54,677 bases of DNA from a bacterium (GTDB lineage Bacteria; Patescibacteriota; Minisyncoccia; UBA6257; GWB1-50-10), in contig JAKALR010000003.1 in assembly GCA_021824045.1 (NCBI GenBank), positions 1-54,677 on the forward strand. Direction: 5' to 3'. The position numbers were made by a program, and so were the translations under genes. How positions within the stretch are numbered: position 1 is the first letter of the stretch; each line of letters begins with the position of its first letter. The notes below the pieces were generated by a model that had not been told where the DNA came from, searched no databases, and saw only the letters and a list, made by a program, of their open reading frames with translations. Shown here in pieces: positions 23,549 through 32,617 of this stretch.

Positions 23549-24452
23549 ACATTCCGAACATCTTGAAGTAGCCGTAGATGAGCGCGTTCCCAAAAAGAGC
23601 CGTCGCGAGAACCCCGATGACGAAGAACGGAGCGTAGGGTATTTTATCCTTCATGCCTTTCCGCTGAACGAGCAAGAGGATGCTTCCGAAAAGACCACCG
23701 AGGACAAACGACAGGAATATGGCGAGACCGATATCCGGCCAGCCAAGGGCGATGCCGGACGCGAATGCCAGTTTCACGTCGCCGAACCCGATTCCCTTTC
23801 CCCGGCTAATCAAAACCAAAAGCTCGAAGAATATCCCGCCGGCAAAAGCCCCGATAAAATGGTTCACGAGAACATTTTGGGTCGGCGAGAAAACCATCAT
23901 GTAGTTCTCCAAAAAGGACGTCCGGAAAGGCAGGATGCCGTTGCCGTGGAAAAAGAGCAGGAGCGAAACAATCACGCCGAAAACGATGAGAACGATGTTC
24001 AGTTCGTCGGGGACGACGTAGTACCGGAAATCGATGAGCGCAATAACGAGGAAGGTGAGCGCGATCATGAGCCAGGAGACCACGAGGGCGTAATACCACA
24101 GAGGCATCGCGAATCCCCAGAAAACGATTCCGGAAACGCCATAGAATGCATTGAGGAAGAGCGGAACGCCGGCGAAAAGAATCGCCGTTACGATCTCGGT
24201 AAAGGGATAAAACCACGAGATTTTTTGGCCGCAATGGGAGCACTTTCCCCGTAAAAAGAGGAAACTCAGAACCGGGATTAATTCCCCGGCACTGAGCTCG
24301 TGCAGGCACTTCGGACAATGCGATCGTCCGTTCAGGTTTTTAAAACGAAAGAGCTTGCCGTCGGGTGAGTATCTCAATATCAAAACATTGAAGAAACTGC
24401 CGAACGACAAGCCCAAGATGAAGAGGAGAAGAGAGGGCAACATTATTGGCAA
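23547..24452 (-). CDS. pilD: Type IV prepilin peptidase/N-methyltransferase
   Basis: 301 residues (or 298 from the second Met). Eight or so membrane helices; cytoplasmic zinc motif 'SHCPKCLHELS...GKCSHCGQKISW'; aspartyl protease residues in 'LIDFRYYVVPDELN' and 'GIGFGDVKLAFASG'. It cleaves the leader of the pilins encoded around it and methylates their new N-terminus. It overlaps the pilin gene upstream by 10 bp. Confidence 0.95.
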   Translation of the reverse strand: MPIMLPSLLLFILGLSFGSFFNVLILRYSPDGKLFRFKNLNGRSHCPKCLHELSAGELIPVLSFLFLRGKCSHCGQKISWFYPFTEIVTAILFAGVPLFLNAFYGVSGIVFWGFAMPLWYYALVVSWLMIALTFLVIALIDFRYYVVPDELNIVLIVFGVIVSLLLFFHGNGILPFRTSFLENYMMVFSPTQNVLVNHFIGAFAGGIFFELLVLISRGKGIGFGDVKLAFASGIALGWPDIGLAIFLSFVLGGLFGSILLLVQRKGMKDKIPYAPFFVIGVLATALFGNALIYGYFKMFGM

Positions 24453-24910
24453 ACCGCCGTGGGAGCGGATTTGATCTGGTTATAATCCGGCTCCGTGATG
24501 AGGAAATCGGCATGGCCCGAGCTGTCCACGCAGTAATATTGCGTCACCTGAGTCTGCGTCGTGGGGTCGGTGACCGTCGTATTGAGCTGCGAAAAGGCCA
24601 GGTAGGTCCTCTCGTCGGACGATTTAATGATGTTCAAAGCGCCGCCCTCGCTCGTGATATCGGTTGCCAACTGACTCAGGTTCGGATCGGCGATGGTCTG
24701 CGCGGGCAATTCCTGAAGTCCGGCATACGTCCCGTTGTACATCGTCTCCGCCAACGACCGCACCTGATTCACTTCCTGCATGATGCGCGCGTCCTTCGCC
24801 TTGTTCTTCGCGGGGCCGAGCGCGGTCAAGATGACCGAGGACAAAAGCCCGATGATCGCGACGACCACAAGCATTTCAATCAGCGTGAAACCGCCCTTTG
24901 AATTTTTCAT
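24443..24910 (-). CDS. Type IV major pilin-like protein
   Basis: 155 residues from ATG 24910. 'MKNSKGGFTLIEMLVVVAII' is a canonical prepilin leader (cleavage after GG), followed by 'ALGPAKNKAKDARIMQEVNQ' and a C-terminal Cys pair (YYCVD...TAVCQ) forming the D-loop. It is clearly related to the next pilin (24938-25402), with which it forms a tandem pair. Confidence 0.92.
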   Translation of the reverse strand: MKNSKGGFTLIEMLVVVAIIGLLSSVILTALGPAKNKAKDARIMQEVNQVRSLAETMYNGTYAGLQELPAQTIADPNLSQLATDITSEGGALNIIKSSDERTYLAFSQLNTTVTDPTTQTQVTQYYCVDSSGHADFLITEPDYNQIKSAPTAVCQ

Positions 24911-24937
24911 TCCTCGGAATTGCATTGGTATTTCGAA

Positions 24938-25402
24938 TTACTGACAGCTGTTCCCTGCCGGCTTGGCGCTCATGCTCGCGTTCGTATTGCCGATCGAGTC
25001 GACGCAGTAGAAAACGTTCGTGGTGACCAATTTCGCGTATACCGCGACGGAAGTCGCCGTCGTACCGCTCGTCGGCATGGTTCCGTAATCCGTATCCAAG
25101 CCATTCTGATTGCCTATCTGATTGCTTATGTCTGTGAACGTCGACGAAGCCGCCGATCGCAAACTTCCAACGTCATATGCTCCGGTCACCGGATTATAGT
25201 AGGTTTCCGCCAAAGCTCGTATCTGATTCACGTCGGAGATGATTCTCGTGTCCTTCGCCTTGTTCCGCGACGGTCCCAGGGCGACCAAAACGACCGCCGA
25301 AAGGAGGCCAATCATGGCGATCACGACGAGCATTTCGATCAGCGTGAAGCCCTCTTTTTTGTTCATTTTCATTGTATTTATTTGCATAATTTTTTCGACC
25401 AT
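24938..25402 (-). CDS. Type IV major pilin-like protein
   Basis: About 144-154 residues depending on the Met used; 'MKMNKKEGFTLIEMLVVIAM' contains the prepilin cleavage site KEG/F. 'ALGPSRNKAKDTRIISDVNQ' and the C-terminal Cys pair (FYCVD...GNSCQ) parallel the sister pilin at 24443-24910, showing tandem duplication. TATAATATAAT lies just upstream. This or its sister would be the main fibre subunit. Confidence 0.92.
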   Translation of the reverse strand: MVEKIMQINTMKMNKKEGFTLIEMLVVIAMIGLLSAVVLVALGPSRNKAKDTRIISDVNQIRALAETYYNPVTGAYDVGSLRSAASSTFTDISNQIGNQNGLDTDYGTMPTSGTTATSVAVYAKLVTTNVFYCVDSIGNTNASMSAKPAGNSCQ

Positions 25403-25435
25403 TTTTTTATTTATTATATTATATCACACTGGATG

Positions 25436-25575
25436 GCAAAAAATCCTAAATTCCAAATCTTAAATCCTAAATAAATCCCAATGCTCCAAATTCAAGGTTC
25501 AAAACACGTTTTGGTCATTATGATTTCGAATTTTGGTATTATTTAGGATTTGGTGCTTAGGGTTTAGGGCTTCTG
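25436..25575. repeat. Interspersed AT-rich inverted repeat between pilin and pilC
   Basis: The left part (AATCCTAAATTCCAAATC) and the right part (GGTATTATTTAGGATTTGG) are imperfect reverse complements around ACACGTTTTGGTCATT. I recall very similar 'CTAAATCCTAAA...TTTAGGATTTAG' elements scattered in Parcubacteria genomes. No protein is encoded, and it splits the pilus run. Confidence 0.6.
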
Positions 25576-26781
25576 TCAGAATGCCTGCGACATATTGTAG
25601 ATCGGGAGCAGGATTGAGGCGAAAAGGAACGCGATAATAACGCCGATCACGACCATGAGGATCGGCTGAATCAGCGAAACCAAGTTCTCAACCGTATTTT
25701 CCACTTCCCGGGAGTAGAAATCGTTGACCTTCCCCAGGAGTTCTTCCAGGCGGCCGGTCGATTCCCCGACGGCAACGAGCTGCGACACGAGCGGGGGGAA
25801 TTCCGGCATGGATCCCAGAGCCTGGGACAGGAGTTTTCCTTTCCGTATTTGTTCCGCCGCACTGTGGAGCAGTTCTTCATAGATTGAATTCCCGATGACG
25901 CGGGAGGAAATTTCCACAGCCTGCGGGATGGTGAGTCCGCCCTTAATCAAGACTCGCGCCGATTCGGCGAACCGCGATATGTAAAGCTTTTGCAGTAACT
26001 TCCCCACGATCGGGGTTTTGAGAGCGATGGTGTCCAGGACAACCTTCCCCTCATTGGTCTGGAAGTAATCAGCCAAAACGAGGACGACGGCGACCAGAAC
26101 GATAACTACTGTCCACCACCACGTCATCATGAAGTTGCTCACCGAGAGGAGAATCTGGGTCGTGATCGGGAGCGCTACGTGGGATTGCTCGAGAATCGGC
26201 GTAATCTGCGGGAAGACCATGGTGACCATGATGATGACAACGACGAAGAAGAGGACGATGATGAATGCCGGATAGGTCAAGGCATTCTTGATCTGCGAAA
26301 CGAGCCCCGACTGTTTTTCCTGGTAATCCGCCAAGAAATCGAGGACTTCGCTGAGGCGGCCGGTCACCTCGGCGGATTTCACCATATTCACGTAGAATTC
26401 CGAGAATATGCCCGGGTGCCTCCCCAGAGCCTGGGAGAGGGAAAATCCGGCGTCGATATCCGAGGCGATTTCATAGACCGCTTCTTTCAAAACGGTATTC
26501 GTCGTTTGCTTGTAGAGACTCACCAAGCTGTCCGAGAGCGGCACTTGGGAAGCGAGGAGTGTCGCGAATTGCCTCGTGAAAATCATGAGGTCCTGGACTT
26601 TGACCCGCTTGAAGATCTCCAAAATCCTGGCCGACCAGGTGTTCTCCACGATCGGTTCCAAACTCAAGACAAAGAGCCCGTGACTCAATAAAATGGCGAG
26701 AGCCGCTTCCTTCGACGCGGCATCAACGTTTCCCACCTGCAATTCTCCTTCTTTAGTTCTCGCTTTGTAATTGAACTTCAT
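25576..26781 (-). CDS. pilC: Type IV pilus inner-membrane platform protein
   Basis: 401 residues with two repeats of the T2SSF domain: 'FTRQFATLLASQVPLSDSLV' (first) and 'FAESARVLIKGGLTIPQAVE' (second), each followed by 'GFSLSQALG'/'GKLLSQALG' type segments, and three membrane helices. It couples the ATPases PilB and PilT to pilin insertion. A TATAAT (26794-26789) is 7 bases before the ATG. Confidence 0.95.
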   Translation of the reverse strand: MKFNYKARTKEGELQVGNVDAASKEAALAILLSHGLFVLSLEPIVENTWSARILEIFKRVKVQDLMIFTRQFATLLASQVPLSDSLVSLYKQTTNTVLKEAVYEIASDIDAGFSLSQALGRHPGIFSEFYVNMVKSAEVTGRLSEVLDFLADYQEKQSGLVSQIKNALTYPAFIIVLFFVVVIIMVTMVFPQITPILEQSHVALPITTQILLSVSNFMMTWWWTVVIVLVAVVLVLADYFQTNEGKVVLDTIALKTPIVGKLLQKLYISRFAESARVLIKGGLTIPQAVEISSRVIGNSIYEELLHSAAEQIRKGKLLSQALGSMPEFPPLVSQLVAVGESTGRLEELLGKVNDFYSREVENTVENLVSLIQPILMVVIGVIIAFLFASILLPIYNMSQAF

Positions 26782-26788
26782 TACCTTA

Positions 26789-26794
26789 ATTATA
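26789..26794 (-). promoter_or_regulatory. -10 box of pilC (leaderless), inside a short tandem repeat
   Basis: TATAAT on the minus strand, 7 bases before the pilC ATG. Just upstream, 26800-26833 is a tandem CTTATCAGTCCTAT repeat. Confidence 0.6.
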
Positions 26795-26835
26795 CCCTAT
26801 AAGACTTATCAGTCCTATCGGTCTTATCAGTCCTA

Positions 26836-27912
26836 TTAAGTCCTCTCGAGGAGGATCCGGAGTTCCGCCGGGTTCAAGGAATAAGACTCGGCCTGTTCGA
26901 GTGAAACTTCTTTTTTCTTAATGAGGCTGACGAGCGAGCGATTCAAAGATATCATGCCCTCCTGGACGCTCGTTTCAATCACGAGATCGATCTGGTAGAT
27001 CTTCCGCTCGCGGATCAGGTTCCTGATGGCCGGATTCACAATCATGATTTCCATCGACGGCGTTCTCCCGCCGCCGACCTTCGGGATCAACCGTTCCGAA
27101 ACGATGGCGACCAAAGTTGAGGCGAGCTGCGAAACGATTTGGCCCTGCTGGTTCGGCGGGAAGCTGTCGATGATGCGATCGATGGTCTGCGACGCGGAAT
27201 TCGTGTGGAGTGTCGAGAAGACGAGGTGTCCGGTCTCGGCGGCGGTCATGGCCGTCGCGATCGTCTCGGCGTCGCGCATTTCCCCGATCATGATGACATC
27301 GGGGTCCTGCCGGAGGACCGCCCGGAGCGCGGAGTTGAACGAAATGGTATCGGCGCCGACTTCACGCTGCGAGATGATGCAGCGATCCTGCGAGAAGATG
27401 TATTCGATCGGGTCCTCGATGGTGATGATGTGGTCGTTCCGCTTGTGGTTCACCTCGTCCAAGAGCGCGGCGAGTGTGGTTGATTTCCCGTGGCCGGCGG
27501 GGCCCACGACCAAAATGAAGCCCTGGTTCAGTTTGGTGAAATCGTGGAGCATCGGCGGTAAATTCAATTCTTCGATGGTCTTGATTTGCGCCGGTATCAA
27601 GCGAAGCGCCGCCGCGACGAATCCGCGCTGGAAATACGCGTTTACCCGGAACCGCGCCTTGTCTTCGTAGTTATAGGAAAAATCCAGCTGTTTCCGGTCT
27701 AAAAAAGAGATTTTTTGGTCTTCCGTCAAGAGCGCGAAGACCAATCCTTCGGCATCCTCTTTCGTCAAAATCGGCTCTTCGGCGATCGGGATCAAAACGC
27801 TGTCGACCCTGACTGTCGGCCGCCGACCGACCGCGATATGAAGATCCGAAGCGTTCTGCTTCGCCGTCGTCACGAGCAGACTGTTCAATTTCTGTTTATA
27901 ATCCATTGCCAT
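26836..27912 (-). CDS. pilT: Type IV pilus retraction ATPase
   Basis: 358 residues from the Met at 27912, chosen because TATAAT (27924-27919) ends 6 bases before it. 'SDLHIAVGRRPTVRVDSVLI' N-domain, Walker A 'VVGPAGHGKSTTLAALLDEV', 'ITIEDPIEYIFSQ', Asp/His boxes, Walker B 'VIMIGEMRDAETIATAMTAA' and 'GHLVFSTLHT' are in order. 'AIRNLIRERKIYQIDLVIET' is the PilT-specific C-terminal motif. It powers pilus retraction. Confidence 0.96.
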   Translation of the reverse strand: MAMDYKQKLNSLLVTTAKQNASDLHIAVGRRPTVRVDSVLIPIAEEPILTKEDAEGLVFALLTEDQKISFLDRKQLDFSYNYEDKARFRVNAYFQRGFVAAALRLIPAQIKTIEELNLPPMLHDFTKLNQGFILVVGPAGHGKSTTLAALLDEVNHKRNDHIITIEDPIEYIFSQDRCIISQREVGADTISFNSALRAVLRQDPDVIMIGEMRDAETIATAMTAAETGHLVFSTLHTNSASQTIDRIIDSFPPNQQGQIVSQLASTLVAIVSERLIPKVGGGRTPSMEIMIVNPAIRNLIRERKIYQIDLVIETSVQEGMISLNRSLVSLIKKKEVSLEQAESYSLNPAELRILLERT

Positions 27913-27918
27913 TGGTTC

Positions 27919-27924
27919 ATTATA
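27919..27924 (-). promoter_or_regulatory. -10 box of pilT (leaderless)
   Basis: TATAAT on the minus strand, 6 bases before the chosen pilT ATG. Confidence 0.6.
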
Positions 27925-27943
27925 CACTATATTCCCCCCGAAC

Positions 27944-29677
27944 CTATTCTTCGGTTTCCCGGATCACCTCTTCGAGAGAAACTTCGCCCTGGAGCGCTTT
28001 CAAAATTCCGTCCTGCCGCATGAAGACCATCCCCTGCGTCTTGGCCTCGGCGATGAGCGCGTTCTCCGTGAAGCCGCGGCTGATGATATCCGAAAGATTC
28101 TTCGTCATCTTGAATATTTCGAAGATGGCAACCCGGCCGGATATTCCCTTGCCGTGGCATATCTCGCACTGGGGATCCGGTTCGGCGTGCCATGACGTGT
28201 ACGGCTTTTTGAATTTCAATTCCGCCTTCATGCTCTCCGGAAGATTGCCGAGTTCTTCGTCGATGATTTTCTCGAGCGGCCCTGAAACCGGCTTTTCTTT
28301 CTTGCATTGGGGGCAGAGGCGGCCGATGAGGCGCTGGGCGAGCATTAAATTCAGCGATGACGCGAGGAGGAAGCCGGGCACGCCGAGATCGGCGAGCCGC
28401 GGCACAACGCCCACCGCATTGTTCGTGTGGAGCGTCGAGAGCATCAAGTGCCCCGTCAAAGCCGCGTTCACGGCGAGGTTTGCCGTTTCGGAATCCCGTA
28501 TTTCGCCGACCATGATGATATCCGGGTCCTGCCGGAGAATCTGGCGCAAGCCCGAGGAAAAGTCATACCCGATTTCGGGTTTCACCTGCGATTGGTTCAC
28601 GCCATCCATGAAGTACTCAACCGGATCTTCCAGGGTCACGATGTTCACTTTCTCCGAGTTGATCGTCTGCATGATTGCGTAGAGCGTGGTTGATTTTCCG
28701 GATCCGGTGGGGCCGGTGATGAGAATCATGCCGTAGGGCGCATCGATCGCCTGCTCGAGAATTTTGAAATTGTAATCGCTGAGGCCGAGCTCGGGGAGAC
28801 CCTTGAGGCCGGTCGTGGGATCGAGGACGCGGAGCACCACTTTCTCTCCCGAAGGAGTCGGGAATGTCGCGACCCGGAAATCGATATCGCGCCCCGAGAT
28901 GACGGCGCGGAACCTGCCGTCCTGCGGAATCCTCGTTTCATCAAGCTTCAGGCGGGACAAAACCTTGACCCGCGAGATCACGGGCTGGCTCAAGGCGATC
29001 GGCATCGAACTCACCTCGTTCAAATCGCCATCGATTCGAAAGCGGACTCGCAGGCGCAATCGTTCGGGTTCGATGTGGATGTCGGAAGCTTTTTGCTCCA
29101 CCGCTTCCCTCAAGGTGGAGGCGACGATCTTGATGATCGGCGCGTCTTCGCCCGCTCCCCGCTCCTCTTCAAGAGAAACCAAAAGCGAGTCGGCCTGTTT
29201 CACGTTGCCGATTTCTTCAACGGCCGATTGGACTTCGCTCTTATAGGGTGAATATTTCCTCCACACGGCGGCGATGTCCGACGGCGTCACGAGATACACG
29301 CCGAGGCTGATTCGTTCCTGTTTCGCGATGAATTTCAACGCTTCCTGCGCCTGCAAATTATCCGGACGGAGCATACCGACAATCAGCATATCGCCGTTCC
29401 TCGTGACGGGTATTACCTGATAGGTCTTCGAGGTTTCTTTGGGGATAAGGGCGATGAGCGCACTCGTCACGGCGGCGGGGTCAACTTTTTTATAGGGAAC
29501 GCCCAGGAGTTCACTCTTCACTTTCGCCACAGCGACTTCGTCGGCCAGTCTCCCCTGGTAGATCATTTCTTCCGCCGGCTGCCCCCGGAGACCCGCGTCT
29601 CGAAGCACCCGCTTCCCGACGGCATCGGTCACGATGTTCTTCTCCACTAATTTTTGAATAAGTTCCTGATCGGTCAT
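27944..29677 (-). CDS. pilB: Type IV pilus assembly ATPase
   Basis: 577 residues. N-terminal GspE_N-like region, then 'KASDIHIEPERLRLRVRFRI', Walker A 'LITGPTGSGKSTTLYAIMQT', 'VTLEDPVEYFMDG', Walker B 'DIIMVGEIRDSETANLAVNA' and the zinc-binding Cys set 'LCPQCKKEK...CEICHGKG' that marks PilB/GspE. It drives pilus extension. It lies 16 bases upstream of pilT's box in the same direction. Confidence 0.96.
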   Translation of the reverse strand: MTDQELIQKLVEKNIVTDAVGKRVLRDAGLRGQPAEEMIYQGRLADEVAVAKVKSELLGVPYKKVDPAAVTSALIALIPKETSKTYQVIPVTRNGDMLIVGMLRPDNLQAQEALKFIAKQERISLGVYLVTPSDIAAVWRKYSPYKSEVQSAVEEIGNVKQADSLLVSLEEERGAGEDAPIIKIVASTLREAVEQKASDIHIEPERLRLRVRFRIDGDLNEVSSMPIALSQPVISRVKVLSRLKLDETRIPQDGRFRAVISGRDIDFRVATFPTPSGEKVVLRVLDPTTGLKGLPELGLSDYNFKILEQAIDAPYGMILITGPTGSGKSTTLYAIMQTINSEKVNIVTLEDPVEYFMDGVNQSQVKPEIGYDFSSGLRQILRQDPDIIMVGEIRDSETANLAVNAALTGHLMLSTLHTNNAVGVVPRLADLGVPGFLLASSLNLMLAQRLIGRLCPQCKKEKPVSGPLEKIIDEELGNLPESMKAELKFKKPYTSWHAEPDPQCEICHGKGISGRVAIFEIFKMTKNLSDIISRGFTENALIAEAKTQGMVFMRQDGILKALQGEVSLEEVIRETEE

Positions 29678-29782
29678 GAATTACAAAAAGAAACACTTAG
29701 AGATACCGTGGAAATAGAGAGAGATAAATCGTGATTGTCGTATCTCCATTTATCTCCGTAATATATCCGCGCATATCCGTTC

Positions 29783-30073
29783 CTAAAATGGCGTGAACGG
29801 ATTAGTCCTCCCCGGCGTCGGTATCGTGAGCGATGAACCGTAGTTCGTCGTGAAATACTTCTGGAGCGAATTCACGACTGGCGTCGGGTCGACTTGAACC
29901 TGGGAAAGAGTCTTGATGTTGTTCAAGTTCCCCGGCAAGACGACATCGATGAGCTGCGGCTTGTTGAATAAGATGAAATACGCGACCGCGAAGACGAGTG
30001 CGACAAAAACCACGATCGCGACGACATTGATCCAATTGACCGGCTTCTTGTCTTGTTCAACCATGATTGCCAT
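29783..30073 (-). CDS. Small membrane protein in the PilP position of the pilus operon
   Basis: 96 residues (93 from 'MVEQDKK'). Short charged N-terminus, one membrane helix ('VVAIVVFVALVFAVAYFILF'), then a periplasmic tail ending 'PTPGRTNPFTPF'. No match to PilP lipoprotein features (no lipobox). It sits 4 bases after the pilO-like gene and before pilB, so by position it may connect the PilNO complex outward. Function inferred from context only. Confidence 0.65.
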   Translation of the reverse strand: MAIMVEQDKKPVNWINVVAIVVFVALVFAVAYFILFNKPQLIDVVLPGNLNNIKTLSQVQVDPTPVVNSLQKYFTTNYGSSLTIPTPGRTNPFTPF

Positions 30074-30077
30074 AGGA

Positions 30078-30665
30078 TTAGCTTTGTTGATAGAACGTAT
30101 TGACCGTCATTTGCAATGAATACAACTGACCGGGGCTCGACGGCGCCGTTCCCTGAGAAATATTAACCGGCTTGAAATCGAACGAAGTAACATTGATGAC
30201 CCGCGCGTTCGATTCCACAGATGTCAAAAATTGCTTCACGGCATCATAGGTCCCCACGACGCCCAAATTGACCGTGATCGTTCCCATCCCCTTCGCGAGG
30301 GGTTGATTGGAGTTCGCGAAGGCGTTCGCGACTTTGATATCGAGGGATTGGACGCTCGCCTGCGAGTTTTGGGAGATGGTATACCACTGATTCAAGGCGT
30401 CGGTGACGCCCGGCCCGATCGGCATGGCGAGAGAAAGCGTTTGCTGGAGCGCTCCGGCGTTCTGGAACTGGCCGATGAGTTTCGAAACCTGGGATACCGC
30501 GTTTTTCTGGTTTTGATATGCGTTCGTCTTCGAAGCGACCACGGACTGCAATTCGCTCGAGCTCCCGATTTCCGGCTGGATCAAACTCGTATAAACGATA
30601 ATCGTCGCAATCAGGAAGAAGATCGAGAACAGGATGCTTAATGCTCTTTTGGTTGACGGTTTCAT
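30078..30665 (-). CDS. pilO: PilO-like alignment complex protein
   Basis: 195 residues. One N-terminal membrane helix (LSILFSIFFLIATIIVYTSL), a coiled-coil stretch, then a ferredoxin-like domain with 'ITVNLGVVGTYDAVKQFLTS' and 'ARVINVTSFDFKP', the typical PilO/GspM core. It partners PilN to link PilM to the envelope. One base separates it from the pilN-like gene. Confidence 0.82.
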   Translation of the reverse strand: MKPSTKRALSILFSIFFLIATIIVYTSLIQPEIGSSSELQSVVASKTNAYQNQKNAVSQVSKLIGQFQNAGALQQTLSLAMPIGPGVTDALNQWYTISQNSQASVQSLDIKVANAFANSNQPLAKGMGTITVNLGVVGTYDAVKQFLTSVESNARVINVTSFDFKPVNISQGTAPSSPGQLYSLQMTVNTFYQQS

Positions 30666-30666
30666 A

Positions 30667-31239
30667 TTATACGGGTTTCGCGAGATAGCTTTGGTTGAAC
30701 GTCAGGGTGATGGTGAACGACGTATTGCCGCTGGGATTGAATTGCATGCTCGAAAGAACCGCGCTCGCGAGTTCCGGCGCCTGCTCGAATTGGGAAATTT
30801 GCTCAGCGAGAACTTGGAGCGACGCGGCCTGGCCGGTCAATTCGAGAACGCCCGTGTAGCCGGTGAATTTCGCCTCCGAATAGAATACCTGCGGGAGCGT
30901 ATTCTTCTCGAGGAACGGGAAAATGTTACCGGTGAAGAGATGGCTTCCCAGAATGCTCTTCAGGTTGATGATTTGGGAGTAAATGTTGATGAATTGCTGC
31001 TGGTCCTGCTGACTGATGGAACTCGAGAGCTGCGATAAATTTTGATCGAGCGCATTAGATCGCGATTGCAGGTAATTCTCATAGCCGACGCTGAGCCCGA
31101 AATAAACTAAGAGCGAAAACGCGAAGAGCAGCACGGAAAAAACGAATAAGCGCCACGGCGTCCCGATTGAAACGGGTGAATTTAAGAACGCCTCATTGAG
31201 GCTCGTGGCTGGTTGCTGTTGATTTTGCTGCGGATCCAT
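30667..31239 (-). CDS. pilN: PilN-like alignment complex protein
   Basis: 190 residues. Gln-rich start, membrane helix 'LFVFSVLLFAFSLLVYFGLS', coiled coil, then a domain with 'EAKFTGYTGVLELTGQAASL' and 'SFTITLTFN'. Weak sequence similarity, but topology and order (pilM, this gene, pilO) fit PilN. The usual PilM-binding N-terminal INLLP motif is absent. Confidence 0.7.
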   Translation of the reverse strand: MDPQQNQQQPATSLNEAFLNSPVSIGTPWRLFVFSVLLFAFSLLVYFGLSVGYENYLQSRSNALDQNLSQLSSSISQQDQQQFINIYSQIINLKSILGSHLFTGNIFPFLEKNTLPQVFYSEAKFTGYTGVLELTGQAASLQVLAEQISQFEQAPELASAVLSSMQFNPSGNTSFTITLTFNQSYLAKPV

Positions 31240-31240
31240 A

Positions 31241-31376
31241 CCAGGTAGTAGAAATTCGATTTTTCTTGATTTCGAATCTTATACTATAATGTTAGCATTT
31301 TTCACACTCACGACTTTGCGGTATAAATTCCAGGCTGGGGAAACTCGAGAAATCTTATCGAATTTTCACTACCTGG
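31241..31376. repeat. 136-bp imperfect inverted repeat between pilM and pilN
   Basis: CCAGGTAGTAGAAATTCGAT (31241-31260) is repeated, inverted and with 3 changes, at 31357-31376. The ends lie 2 bp from the pilN start and 5 bp from the pilM stop. The interior is AT-rich with TATAAT-like sequences and partial further pairing. No gene is present. Confidence 0.65.
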
Positions 31377-31381
31377 CATTT

Positions 31382-32485
31382 CTATTCGAAATATCTCTCG
31401 GCCAAACCGATTGCCGTCGGAAATTCATTGTTCAACTGGCGGAGAACGGGTTCCAAGCTCAAATTATACGAAACTTTCCTGAAGACGTTCGGCTTCGTTC
31501 CCCGAAGGCCGGTCTGCTTCGTAAAATATTTCTCGATGCCGATGAGGTTCGCGCCACCACCCACGAGCATGATTTTTTTCGCTTCCCCGCCGTACCGTCG
31601 TTGATACACCTCTTTCACATGGTTTACTTCTTGTATTATAACATCCAGGAACGGAATAGTTAATGTTGATAACTCCGACTCCGGCCCTTCGGAGGATAAT
31701 CCCCGCCGCCGCTTCAATTCCTCGGCGCGCATCGTCGTGATGCCGAGGCTCCGCGCGACCGATTGGGTCAGATGAATCCCGCTGTAATCCGTGCCGCCGA
31801 CGTATTCCAGACGCCCGCGGGAAGCGACGAAGATTTCCGTTTCCTCCGCTCCGATATCGACGATGATCGTTTCATCCTCGCCCGCATCAATCAGGCTCCG
31901 CGTCATCGCCAATCCATTGAACTCGAGCGACACGAGCCGAAGCCCCGCCTCCCGGAAGATGTTTTTATACTTTTGAATGAGCTTTTTTGAGATGCCGACG
32001 ACGAAGATGTGTTGAAATTTTTGCCGGGCATCGGTTCCGAATTCGTCGATCTTCAACCAATCGATCAGGGCTTCCGAGACGGGCATCGGGATGTACTGCG
32101 GCGCCTGAAACAGAACCGCCTTGGCCGTCTCTTCGCGGGACATGAGGGGCATATCAATCACCGTGGCGAACGAGGCAAACGAAGGGATCGACGCGATCGC
32201 GAGATTGGTTTTCGGTTTCACTTCCCACACGAGCGTTTTCAACATATTCGCCGTTTCCCTTTCTTCGATCGGCAGGGAACTCGTTTGGATGGCCTTGTTG
32301 GGGTGGTTCAAGTAATCCTTGGTTTCCAGAATCCCGTAATTCGCGAGATTCAATTTGCCGCCGGTCTCGCTGATTTCCGCGAGCTTGATCGAGGCGGTTC
32401 CGATATCGACGCCGAGGATCGCTCTCCCCTTGAAAAAATTGAGGACGTCGGTGAAAAAATCGGAGACGACGTTCGTGATCTTCAT
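31382..32485 (-). CDS. pilM: Type IV pilus actin-like ATPase
   Basis: 367 residues. Actin/FtsA-fold phosphate-1 motif 'ILGVDIGTASIKLAEI' (about 19-34), 'ETIIVDIGAEETEIFVAS' (phosphate 2) and 'KIMLVGGGANLIGIEKYFTK' (adenosine). It binds PilN in the cytoplasm and starts the pilus run. No Shine-Dalgarno site or close TATAAT was found. Confidence 0.94.
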   Translation of the reverse strand: MKITNVVSDFFTDVLNFFKGRAILGVDIGTASIKLAEISETGGKLNLANYGILETKDYLNHPNKAIQTSSLPIEERETANMLKTLVWEVKPKTNLAIASIPSFASFATVIDMPLMSREETAKAVLFQAPQYIPMPVSEALIDWLKIDEFGTDARQKFQHIFVVGISKKLIQKYKNIFREAGLRLVSLEFNGLAMTRSLIDAGEDETIIVDIGAEETEIFVASRGRLEYVGGTDYSGIHLTQSVARSLGITTMRAEELKRRRGLSSEGPESELSTLTIPFLDVIIQEVNHVKEVYQRRYGGEAKKIMLVGGGANLIGIEKYFTKQTGLRGTKPNVFRKVSYNLSLEPVLRQLNNEFPTAIGLAERYFE

Positions 32486-32602
32486 CCCGTTAGAAACAAA
32501 ACGCCTTTTTCATAAGCGGCTGCCTATGATGCGCGGTTAATTCGACTTTGTCGGCGATTATCCTTTTCATAAGTTTATGGTTTCTCACGGGATTCATTGT
32601 CT

Positions 32603-32608
32603 TATAAT
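32603..32608 (+). promoter_or_regulatory. -10 box of comF (near-leaderless)
   Basis: TATAAT, 9 bases before the ATG at 32618. Confidence 0.55.
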
Positions 32609-32617
32609 AATACCATC

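Noticed and set aside
22958-23593. Longer 211-residue form of the FimT-like pilin
   Set aside because: The extra N-terminal 33 residues read through the pilD terminator hairpin; the prepilin leader fits the Met at 23494.
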